The position numbers and the translations under genes were made by a program. A stretch of DNA of 5,222 nucleotides, from positions 1 to 5,222 of the forward strand of contig JAHENW010000142.1 of the NCBI GenBank assembly GCA_018610025.1, given 5' to 3'. Source of the DNA: Thermoplasmatota archaeon (lineage in GTDB: Archaea; Thermoplasmatota; Thermoplasmata; Halarchaeoplasmatales; Halarchaeoplasmataceae). The notes below the pieces were generated by a model, which did not search any database, had not been told where the DNA came from, and saw only the letters and a list, made by a program, of their open reading frames with translations. Positions 1-5,222 of the stretch are shown here, in pieces (the first letter of the stretch is position 1; every line of letters begins with the position of its first letter).

Positions 1-1656
1 ATGGTGGTCAGGAAGATATTCTTTAATGGGAAGGATATCGAGGTCTCCGGCGGTTTTTCGGGGGATGGGGAGTTCACCTCAAACGGAAAAAAGGTCGACC
101 CCTCCGAACTCAAGGATATCCTTCAGGCCGGAGCGCTCTGCAACGACTCCGATATACAGGATGGGGAGATAATAGGTGATCCCACCGAGGCCGCTCTGCT
201 GCGATCAGCCGACAAGGCCGGGTTCATCAGGAAGGAATTGGAGGAGAAGTACAGGAGGATAGACGAGATCCCCTTCTCATCGGACAGGAAGATGATGACC
301 ACGATCCATGACGGGCCCGGTGATAACGATAGGGCCTTCGTAAAGGGTGCTCCCGAAGTGATCTTGGAGCGCTGTGATCGTTATCACGACGACGGAGAGA
401 TAAAGGAACTGACGGATGAGAAAAAGGAGGAGTTTTTGGATAAGACTGGAGAATACGCCGACGAGGCTTTACGGGTTCTAGCCATGGCCTACAGGCAGGT
501 CGAGTTGGGTGAAGGGGGTGATGAAGACAAGAAAAAACTCATAGAGAGCGATCAAGGTGATTTAGAAGAGGACCTTATCTTCCTGGGACTCCAGGGTATG
601 ATCGATCCACCTAGGGAAGGGGTGCAGGAGGCTATCGAAACATGCAGGAAGGCCGGCATAAGGACGGTCATGATCACGGGGGACAAGGCTATAACTGCCA
701 GAGCTATAGGCAGAGACCTCGGTTTCAAAGGGGACGTTATCACTGGAAAAGAGCTGGACAAAATGTCCCAGGACGAGCTCAGCGAGAAGGTCAAAGAGGT
801 CGACATATTCGCCCGAGTGTCCCCCTCTCACAAAGTCAATATACTCAGGGCGCTAAAAGACAACGGTCATATAGTGGCCATGACAGGCGACGGTGTCAAC
901 GACGCCCCGGCCTTAAAAGAATCGGATGTGGGTACGGCCATGGGGGAGAGAGGCACGGACGTTTCTCAGCAGGCCTCGGATATGATCCTTTTAGACGATA
1001 ACTTCAGTACAATAAAGGACGCCATCGAGGAGGGCAGGGGCATATTCGACAACATCCGAAAATTTGTCAACCTTCTTTTATCTGGAAACTTGGGTGAGGT
1101 CCTCATAGTGCTCATCGGCACCCTCCTGCTCTTCGAGCTTCCACTGACAGCGGTGATGCTCTTATGGATCAACCTGTTGACCGACGGACTGCCCGCTTTA
1201 GCTATGGGCGTAGATCCATCATCCGAAGAGATAATGAAGAGAAAACCGAGGGGGAAGGACGAAGATATAATCAATAAGACCCTGGGATTCTCCATCGCGT
1301 GGATAGGCATATCCGTAACGGTCATCTGCCTCTCGCTCTTCAAGCTCGGGCTCGCTGACAGCATAGAGAAGGCCAGGACCCTGGCCTTCACATCTCTTGT
1401 GCTCCTGGAACTCATAGAGGTGGTACCCATAAGGCATCGGTATGGAACCCCGATCTTCTCCAACAAATGGCTGGGAATGGCCATCGCGTCTTCGATCATT
1501 CTACAATTCATGATACTGTATACACCGATGAGCTCTTACTTCCGGGTCGTTCCCTTGGGAGTGAATTCCTGGCTGATGGTACTCCTGGGAGCCGCCGTTT
1601 TCTTCGTCTCCCTGGTGGTGATGCGGGTGTTCGAGGGTTGGCTTTTCGGCGAATGA
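1..1656 (+). CDS. P2-type cation (probably Ca2+) transporting ATPase, C-terminal part
   Basis: This membrane pump uses ATP to move cations, probably Ca2+, across the cytoplasmic membrane. The 551 visible residues cover the nucleotide-binding domain (GDPTEAAL 59-66, FSSDRK 92-97, KGAPE 115-119), the phosphorylation domain (DPPRE 202-206, TGD 226-228, TGDGVNDAP 295-303) and six membrane helices, M5-M10 (about 358-377, 382-402, 428-447, 458-476, 491-507, 525-541). The Ca2+ ligands of SERCA have counterparts: N363 and E366 in M5, N391, T394 and D395 in M6, E470 in M8. The actuator domain, M1-M4 and DKTGTLT are absent. In this family the phosphorylation motif is followed by a few residues and then NEM, so the ATG at base 1 reads as that internal Met and the gene begins upstream of the window. 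The family is usually about 850-950 residues. The family call is very secure; Ca2+ specificity is inferred, because the M4 ligands are not visible. Confidence 0.95.
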   Translation: MVVRKIFFNGKDIEVSGGFSGDGEFTSNGKKVDPSELKDILQAGALCNDSDIQDGEIIGDPTEAALLRSADKAGFIRKELEEKYRRIDEIPFSSDRKMMTTIHDGPGDNDRAFVKGAPEVILERCDRYHDDGEIKELTDEKKEEFLDKTGEYADEALRVLAMAYRQVELGEGGDEDKKKLIESDQGDLEEDLIFLGLQGMIDPPREGVQEAIETCRKAGIRTVMITGDKAITARAIGRDLGFKGDVITGKELDKMSQDELSEKVKEVDIFARVSPSHKVNILRALKDNGHIVAMTGDGVNDAPALKESDVGTAMGERGTDVSQQASDMILLDDNFSTIKDAIEEGRGIFDNIRKFVNLLLSGNLGEVLIVLIGTLLLFELPLTAVMLLWINLLTDGLPALAMGVDPSSEEIMKRKPRGKDEDIINKTLGFSIAWIGISVTVICLSLFKLGLADSIEKARTLAFTSLVLLELIEVVPIRHRYGTPIFSNKWLGMAIASSIILQFMILYTPMSSYFRVVPLGVNSWLMVLLGAAVFFVSLVVMRVFEGWLFGE

Positions 1657-1675
1657 AGCCCTCTACCTGCTACAA

Positions 1676-1685
1676 CTATAAATAA
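1676..1685 (+). promoter_or_regulatory. Archaeal TATA box before the LOR gene
   Basis: CTATAAATAA lies in the 60-base gap between the ATPase stop (1656) and the preferred LOR start (1717). An archaeal TATA box centred near 1680 would start transcription about 25-28 bases downstream, near 1705-1709. The leader would be roughly 10 bases, or leaderless. Such transcripts begin downstream of the alternative ATG at 1696, which argues against that start. No clear purine-rich BRE precedes the box. The box is seen; its activity is inferred. Confidence 0.6.
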
Positions 1686-1706
1686 GGAAGATTGGATGAG
1701 GAGAAC

Positions 1707-1710
1707 GGTG
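1707..1710 (+). promoter_or_regulatory. Shine-Dalgarno core deciding the LOR start
   Basis: GGTG lies 6 nt before the ATG at 1717. The same core at 5-6 nt precedes the next gene (3028-3031) and the minus-strand membrane gene (4897-4900). This shared pattern supports 1717 over the ATG at 1696. If transcription starts near 1705-1709 the motif would be at the very 5' end of the message, so it might act only on read-through transcripts. Confidence 0.45.
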
Positions 1711-1716
1711 TTGGAT

Positions 1717-3015
1717 ATGGCCGTCATAGGTATCAGGAAGGAAGACAAGAATAGATGGGAGAGGCGGGCCCCTCTATCTCCGGAAGATGTAAGAGAGCTG
1801 ATAGAGGAGCATTCATTGGATGTGTGGGTGGAGAGATCCGAGATAAGAGCTTTCAAGGGGGAGGAATACCGTGAAGCGGGTGCAGAGATCAAGGATTCAC
1901 TGGACGGATGTCCTGTGGTCCTAGGGGTTAAGAAGATACCCGAGGGCTATTATGGCGAGGGTAAGACGCTGGCATTCTTCTCCCACACCATAAAGGGTCA
2001 AGAAGAAAGTATGCCCATGTTGAAAAAGATGATGGACTACGGGTGCAACCTTATAGATTACGAGAAGATAGAGGATGAAAACGGCGAGCGGTTGGTCTTC
2101 TTCGGTCATCATGCTGGATATGCCGGTATGATAGACTCGTTCTGGGCCCTAGGTAAGAAGCTGGGATCCGAGGGGATATCGAGCCCCTTCGACCGGATGA
2201 AAAAGATGGTGGATTACCATGGACTGGACGAGGCCAAGGAGGCCGTCAAAGAGACTGGGCGTGAGATAAAGGAGGATGGTCTGCCGGAGGAGATCAAACC
2301 ACTGGTCATAGGTTTCGCCGGCTACGGACACGTATCACAGACCGCCCAGGAACTCGTTGAACTACTGCCCCATAGGGAGATAGAACCGGCAGAGATAGTC
2401 GATTTATCAGGAGATGAAGACCTGGTGTACAATGTGGTATTCAGGGAGGAGGACATGGTCAGACCCAACGATCCCACCGAAGATTTCGAACTCCAGGATT
2501 ATTACGAGAACCCTATCCGCTATCATTCTATCTTCTCCCGGTACCTTCCCAACCTTACGGTACTGATGAACTGTATATACTGGGACAAGGAGTATCCCAG
2601 GTTCGTGACAAGGGAGATCATGAGGCAGCTCTATCAGAATGATGAGAAGAAACTGAAGGTGATCGGAGACATATCCTGTGATATGGAGGGTAGTATAGAG
2701 TTCAATACCCATTCTACCGACCCGGCTCATCCTGTATACACCTATGACCCATCGGAAGAGGAGACTCAACGAGGATGGGAAGGGGAGGGCCCGGCCGTAC
2801 TGGCGGTGGATAATCTCCCCGCCGAGATCCCCCGAGAATCATCCAAGGAGTTCAGCAAGCTGGTGAAGGATTTCATACCCCCGATGGCGAAGGCGGATTA
2901 CGACGTACCATTCGAAGAGCTGGATCTCCCCCCCGAGCTCAAGAAGGCGGTGGTCGTTTACCAGGGCCAGCTCACACCAGATTATAAATATCTGAATGAA
3001 TTTCTCGAGGGATAA
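1717..3015 (+). CDS. Lysine-ketoglutarate reductase (saccharopine dehydrogenase, lysine-consuming; AASS N-terminal half)
   Basis: This probable NAD(P)H-dependent reductase condenses lysine with 2-oxoglutarate to saccharopine (EC 1.5.1.8 type), the first step of saccharopine-route lysine degradation. The 432 residues align by eye along their length with the LOR half of human AASS. Landmarks are WERRAPL near the N-terminus, VLGVK ending at K72, FFSHTIKGQ with H90, LIDYEK, the nucleotide-binding GFAGYGHVS (199-207), GDIS.D..GSIEF, AVDNLPAE, and a C-terminal PDYKYL. K72 and H90 correspond to the catalytic Lys/His pair described for yeast Lys1 (K77, H96), with the 18-residue spacing seen in AASS. 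An ATG at 1696 would add seven residues. The 1717 start is preferred because the conserved region begins there, GGTG lies 6 nt upstream, and the TATA box is too close to 1696. The SDH gene follows after 22 bases. Alanine dehydrogenase shares the fold, but the AASS-specific motifs make that unlikely. Confidence 0.92.
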   Translation: MAVIGIRKEDKNRWERRAPLSPEDVRELIEEHSLDVWVERSEIRAFKGEEYREAGAEIKDSLDGCPVVLGVKKIPEGYYGEGKTLAFFSHTIKGQEESMPMLKKMMDYGCNLIDYEKIEDENGERLVFFGHHAGYAGMIDSFWALGKKLGSEGISSPFDRMKKMVDYHGLDEAKEAVKETGREIKEDGLPEEIKPLVIGFAGYGHVSQTAQELVELLPHREIEPAEIVDLSGDEDLVYNVVFREEDMVRPNDPTEDFELQDYYENPIRYHSIFSRYLPNLTVLMNCIYWDKEYPRFVTREIMRQLYQNDEKKLKVIGDISCDMEGSIEFNTHSTDPAHPVYTYDPSEEETQRGWEGEGPAVLAVDNLPAEIPRESSKEFSKLVKDFIPPMAKADYDVPFEELDLPPELKKAVVVYQGQLTPDYKYLNEFLEG

Positions 3016-3027
3016 GACGTTCTAAAT

Positions 3028-3031
3028 GGTG
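3028..3031 (+). promoter_or_regulatory. Shine-Dalgarno core deciding the SDH start
   Basis: GGTG lies 6 nt before the ATG at 3038 and overlaps the alternative ATG at 3026, which has no such motif upstream. It therefore favours the start four codons further in, directly before the Rossmann strand KEILVLGAG. Confidence 0.55.
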
Positions 3032-3037
3032 GATATC

Positions 3038-4348
3038 ATGAAGGAAATATTGGTTTTGGGCGCTGGACACGTGGTAGGGCCACATGTGAGCTATCTTCTA
3101 GATAAGGGTTTTGAAGTCACCGTAGCATCCAGGACTGTGAGTAAGGCCGAGAAGAAAGTGGAAGGGTCCGAGAGGGGTAGAGCCATCGAATTCAATATAG
3201 AAGACGAAGAGATGCTGGATGAACTCGTTCAGGAGCACGATCTTGTAGTGAGCCTTCTTCCCTATGCCTATCACAGGACCGTTGCCGATAAATGTATCGA
3301 ACATGAGAAGAACATGGTGACGACCTCATACGTCTCCGACGAGATCGCTGACGTTGACCAGCGGGCCCAAGAGGCGGGCATATTCATCATGATGGAATTC
3401 GGTCTGGATCCCGGTATAGATCATATGAGTGCCAGGAAGATAATCAAAGAGGTGAATGAGAAGGGAGGAAAGGTCACCAGCTTCAAGTCCTACTGCGGTG
3501 CGCTTCCGGCTCCGGAAGACAGCGATAATCCCTTTGGTTATAAAGTATCATGGAGTCCAAAAGGTGTGCTCTTGGCAGGAAAGAACGCTGCTAAGTACCT
3601 AGAAGACGGAGAAATAGTGAACATACCGGGAGAAGAGCTCTTCGAGCACCATTGGATCATGGATATAGGCGACCTGCCGGATCTAGAGGCATATCCCAAC
3701 AGGAACGCTCTGCCCTATAAGGAGAAGTATCAGCTGGAAAATGCCGAGACCGTCTTCCGAGGAACCCTCAGATATCCAGGATGGTCCGAGACCCTGAAGG
3801 GTATAACCGAGCTGGGATGGCTGAGTGAGGAGGAAAGGGAGTTCGGTGACATAACATATCGTGATCTTACGAAGGAACTGATCGATAGTGGAAAGGAGCT
3901 CAAGGAGGACGTAGCTGAGTACTTAAACCTGCCTAAAGATTCGTCAGTGATAGAGAATATCGAATGGCTCGGTCTTCTAGATGATGAGGAAGTGACCATC
4001 GATAAAGGAGGTCTTATCGATGTTGTTGTCGAGAGGATGAACGAGAAGATGAGTTACCAAGAGGGGGAAAGGGATATCGTGATACTTCACCATATCTTCG
4101 AGGTTTCTTTTCCCGAAAAGAGAGAGGAGATCACATCAACGCTGATCGTCTATGGTGATCCCGAAGGTCCAAGTGCAGTGGCCAAGACCGTCGGTGTACC
4201 CGCCGCCATTGCCGTGGAGAAGATTCTCAATGGAGAGATCAGTGGAGAAGGCGTGCACATACCGGTAAAAGAAGAGATCTATGACCCCATCCTTCATGAT
4301 TTGGAGGACGAGGGTATAGTCTTCGAAGAAGAATACCGGGAGATATAA
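3038..4348 (+). CDS. Saccharopine dehydrogenase, glutamate-forming (AASS C-terminal half)
   Basis: This enzyme oxidises saccharopine to glutamate and 2-aminoadipate 6-semialdehyde (EC 1.5.1.9 type), the step after the preceding LOR gene. The 436 residues fit the size of yeast Lys9 and of the SDH half of AASS. An N-terminal Rossmann domain opens with VLGAGHVVGP. DLVVSLLPYAYH and NMVTTSYVSDE follow, then the family signatures ELGLDPG-like EFGLDPGIDHM (120-130), YCGALPAPE (152-160) and YKVSWSP (168-174). Later come AYPNRNALPY, RGTLRYPGW, EWLGLL, VYGDPEGPSAVAKTVG.P and EIYDPIL, all matching human AASS by eye. The gene lies 22 bases after LOR on the same strand with no terminator between, so one transcript is likely. 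The ATG at 3026 would add four residues; 3038 has the better ribosome site. It is convergent with the next gene. Unlike shorter reductases annotated only as 'saccharopine dehydrogenase-like', it has the full glutamate-forming signatures. Confidence 0.94.
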   Translation: MKEILVLGAGHVVGPHVSYLLDKGFEVTVASRTVSKAEKKVEGSERGRAIEFNIEDEEMLDELVQEHDLVVSLLPYAYHRTVADKCIEHEKNMVTTSYVSDEIADVDQRAQEAGIFIMMEFGLDPGIDHMSARKIIKEVNEKGGKVTSFKSYCGALPAPEDSDNPFGYKVSWSPKGVLLAGKNAAKYLEDGEIVNIPGEELFEHHWIMDIGDLPDLEAYPNRNALPYKEKYQLENAETVFRGTLRYPGWSETLKGITELGWLSEEEREFGDITYRDLTKELIDSGKELKEDVAEYLNLPKDSSVIENIEWLGLLDDEEVTIDKGGLIDVVVERMNEKMSYQEGERDIVILHHIFEVSFPEKREEITSTLIVYGDPEGPSAVAKTVGVPAAIAVEKILNGEISGEGVHIPVKEEIYDPILHDLEDEGIVFEEEYREI

Positions 4349-4361
4349 AAAAAAGAAAAAA
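4347..4361 (-). terminator. Oligo-T terminator of the minus-strand membrane gene
   Basis: Read on the minus strand, TTTTTTCTTTTTTTT begins six bases after the TAG stop (4367-4369). Archaeal RNA polymerase terminates on such U-tracts without needing a hairpin. The far end overlaps the last two bases of the SDH stop codon (TAA, 4346-4348). On the plus strand the tract is oligo-A, so it should not terminate the SDH message. Confidence 0.7.
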
Positions 4362-4366
4362 GGGTT

Positions 4367-4891
4367 CTAGAAATTCTCTACCTCCTCTTTAGGGGGCTCC
4401 TGCCTCTCTCTTTCTTCGAATTCCTCTGTTTCTCCACTTTTTACGGCGCCCACTATGGTCACGATTATACCCACTATAGCAATGATTATCCCCAGGGTCA
4501 TCATGAGAGATATATTCTGGACGCTTCTTGCCTCCATGTATTCTCCTGATTGCCCGGCGATACTTCCTTCTTCTACCTCTAACTCGACAGTTACTTTCTC
4601 ACCTTCATCTCCGATCTTTTCACTGGCGATGAATCCCCAGTCATCTATATTGTTCATCTCGTAGACATATACTGATTCACCGAACATGCTCATACTCTCT
4701 TCATTAGTGATCTCACCGGTAACTGTGACCGTATCCCCTCCATCGTAGGAGGCATATTCCCTGTTCCCCCGATCGTAATCATCGGCCAATTCCTCGGGTT
4801 TCTTGTTCAGCATCCCTGTATAGCCGATGGTAGCTAGTACAGCTCCTATTAGCAGTATCACAACCCCAACGGCTAGGATTTTCTTTTTCAT
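4367..4891 (-). CDS. Uncharacterised two-helix membrane protein with OB-fold-like domain
   Basis: The family is not recognised. The 174 residues have a lysine start (MKKK), a hydrophobic helix at about 5-24, a soluble stretch at 25-128, a second helix at about 129-150 (Ile/Val/Gly-rich), and an acidic tail (151-174) rich in Glu with a PPKEE segment. The positive N-terminus predicts both ends inside and the middle outside the cell. The middle is beta-rich: DTVTVTGEI (53-61), ESVYVYEMNN (72-81), EKVTVELEVEEG (98-109) and EYMEARSVQNI (117-127). The GDxVTVxGxI pattern with a terminal Y-x-EA strand resembles OB-fold domains of exported proteins (CcmE/BOF style), but no catalytic or metal-binding motif is seen. 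GGTG lies 5 nt before the ATG, a TATA box lies upstream, and an oligo-T tract follows the stop, so it looks like a complete gene with its own transcript. Function cannot be assigned. Confidence 0.85.
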   Translation of the reverse strand: MKKKILAVGVVILLIGAVLATIGYTGMLNKKPEELADDYDRGNREYASYDGGDTVTVTGEITNEESMSMFGESVYVYEMNNIDDWGFIASEKIGDEGEKVTVELEVEEGSIAGQSGEYMEARSVQNISLMMTLGIIIAIVGIIVTIVGAVKSGETEEFEERERQEPPKEEVENF

Positions 4892-4896
4892 TCAAT

Positions 4897-4900
4897 CACC
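4897..4900 (-). promoter_or_regulatory. Shine-Dalgarno of the membrane gene
   Basis: On the minus strand GGTG (extended as GGTGAT, 4895-4900) matches the archaeal anti-Shine-Dalgarno well. It ends 5 nt before the ATG at 4891-4889. It confirms this start and is the clearest ribosome site in the window. Confidence 0.75.
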
Positions 4901-4929
4901 GGAGGTTTATTTAATTTAAGATATTTAAA

Positions 4930-4938
4930 CTTTATATG
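4930..4938 (-). promoter_or_regulatory. TATA box of the membrane gene
   Basis: Read on the minus strand, CATATAAAG is centred near 4934, about 43 bases before the ATG. The expected transcription start is near 4907-4909, giving a leader of about 16-18 bases that contains the ribosome site. The surrounding 83-base gap is strongly AT-rich. A second candidate, TTTAAATAT nearer the gene, would put the start on top of the ribosome site and is less likely. Confidence 0.6.
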
Positions 4939-4951
4939 TATGAAGATACAT
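4936..4951. repeat. Inverted repeat overlapping the TATA box, possible operator
   Basis: ATGTAT-GAAG-ATACAT is a perfect 6-base inverted repeat with a 4-base centre. For the minus-strand gene it covers the BRE position and the first bases of the TATA box, where a bound repressor would block TBP/TFB. On the plus strand it is followed by T residues (T run 4951-4956) and resembles a hairpin terminator, but no plus-strand gene ends nearby. An operator role is inferred. Confidence 0.4.
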
Positions 4952-4961
4952 TTTTTCAGAT

Positions 4962-4981
4962 CGTGTGGAAACCTTCACACG
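4962..4981. repeat. Inverted repeat over the serpin stop codon
   Basis: CGTGTG (4962-4967) and CACACG (4976-4981) are perfect 6-base arms around an 8-base loop. The serpin stop codon (TGA on the minus strand, 4977-4975) lies within the structure. In the serpin message it would form a short 3'-end hairpin, but it is followed by an A-run rather than a U-run, so it does not look like an intrinsic terminator. Confidence 0.4.
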
Positions 4982-5222
4982 GTCGGATCGGCCACCTTGC
5001 CCTGAAACAGTATATTCCCAGAGTGGTTCTCTTTAATCATGAAGACGAAGGGATGGTCGGCCTTGAACGTAGGTGTGCAATCGGCTGAAGTTGTTCCAGC
5101 ACCAACAGAGGTAGCGGCAGCAGCCTCCGTTCCCTTTTCATCTACCTGCACGTATCCCTTATGCCTCACCCATTCAATGAATAGATCGTTCTGGATACCG
5201 GAGAGGTGTGCACCCCCTGTAA
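4975..5222 (-). CDS. Serpin (serine protease inhibitor family I4), C-terminal part
   Basis: This is the end of a serpin, a suicide protease inhibitor whose reactive loop is cleaved and inserted into a beta-sheet, trapping the protease. Only the last 81 of a usual 370-400 or so residues are inside the window; no start or signal peptide is visible. The frame is open to the edge, and the GTG at 5169 is an internal valine of the conserved run LFIEWVRHKGYVQV. Numbering from the first complete codon, the fragment shows the LSGI.NDLFI stretch (6-15), HKGYVQVDEKG (20-30), the hinge GTEAAAAT (30-37), a loop to T51, then FKADHPFVFMI (52-62) and the final strand GNILFQGKVADP (68-79). The small-residue P12-P9 hinge (AAAA) is the signature of inhibitory members. 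Counting G30 as P15 gives P1 Thr44 and P1' Ser45, suggesting a target that accepts small residues (elastase- or subtilisin-like); one-residue uncertainty applies. C48 at P4' is unusual. The serpin identity is very secure. Confidence 0.95.
   Translation of the reverse strand, partial: TGGAHLSGIQNDLFIEWVRHKGYVQVDEKGTEAAAATSVGAGTTSADCTPTFKADHPFVFMIKENHSGNILFQGKVADPTV

Noticed and set aside
1..3. ATG at base 1 as a true translation start
   Set aside because: The protein would lack the phosphorylated Asp, the actuator domain and M1-M4, and MVVRKI is what normally follows DKTGTLTxNE in this family. The gene is cut by the window edge.
642..1001. Plus-strand open frame of 119 codons within the ATPase in another frame
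   Set aside because: Its Arg/Gly/Gln-rich translation is typical of an out-of-frame read through a GC-rich coding region, and it covers the conserved TGD and TGDGVND motifs of the true frame.
966..1511. Long minus-strand open frame of 181 codons opposite the ATPase
   Set aside because: It is wholly antisense to an unmistakable P-type ATPase, has no ribosome site or recognisable domain, and is of Ser/Arg-rich shadow composition.
2982..2990. TTATAAATA within the end of LOR, as an internal promoter for SDH
   Set aside because: The bases encode the conserved PDYKYL stretch (human AASS has a matching DKYKYI), so the motif is explained by coding constraint. Spacing to the SDH start is possible, but nothing else supports a promoter.
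4446..4500. Near-repeats of CCCACTAT and GATTAT
   Set aside because: They encode the alternating Ile/Val/Gly residues of the second membrane helix and need no other explanation.
5167..5169. GTG at 5169 as the start of a 64-residue minus-strand protein
   Set aside because: The frame continues upstream to the window edge with conserved serpin sequence (LSGI.NDLFIEW), so the GTG is an internal valine.

Overview
The window most likely comes from an archaeon. Three genes carry a GGTG Shine-Dalgarno core 5-6 nt before the preferred ATG. TATA boxes (CTATAAATAA, CATATAAAG) sit at archaeal distances from two of the starts. A long oligo-T tract ends one gene, and Arg (AGG/AGA) and Ile (ATA) codon use is archaeal in style. 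The proteins are rich in Asp and Glu, which would fit a salt-adapted lineage, but this is only a hint. The phylum cannot be fixed from the sequence; a euryarchaeal or Thermoplasmatota-like origin is a guess.

Layout: (i) 1-1656, plus strand: the C-terminal 551 residues of a P2-type (SERCA/PMCA-like) cation-transporting ATPase. The ATG at base 1 is almost certainly an internal Met just after the phosphorylation motif. (ii) 1717-3015 and 3038-4348, plus strand: two adjacent genes matching the two halves of animal alpha-aminoadipic semialdehyde synthase (AASS). These are lysine-ketoglutarate reductase (LOR/LKR) followed by saccharopine dehydrogenase (SDH). They are separate proteins in the same order as the domains of the fused eukaryotic enzyme, and a TATA box lies just before the first. 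(iii) 4367-4891, minus strand: an unrecognised small protein with two membrane segments and a beta-rich, OB-fold-like extracytoplasmic domain. It is convergent with SDH. (iv) 4975-5222, minus strand: the C-terminal 81 residues of a serpin, including the complete hinge and reactive-centre loop. The gene continues beyond the right edge.

How the genes work together: LOR and SDH should convert lysine and 2-oxoglutarate, via saccharopine, to glutamate and 2-aminoadipate semialdehyde, and are very probably one operon. The ATPase is a separate ion-homeostasis function. The membrane protein and the serpin share a strand, but the membrane gene has its own promoter, so a functional link is only possible. 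No gene-free stretch exceeds 83 bases, and no RNA gene, CRISPR array or mobile element was seen.
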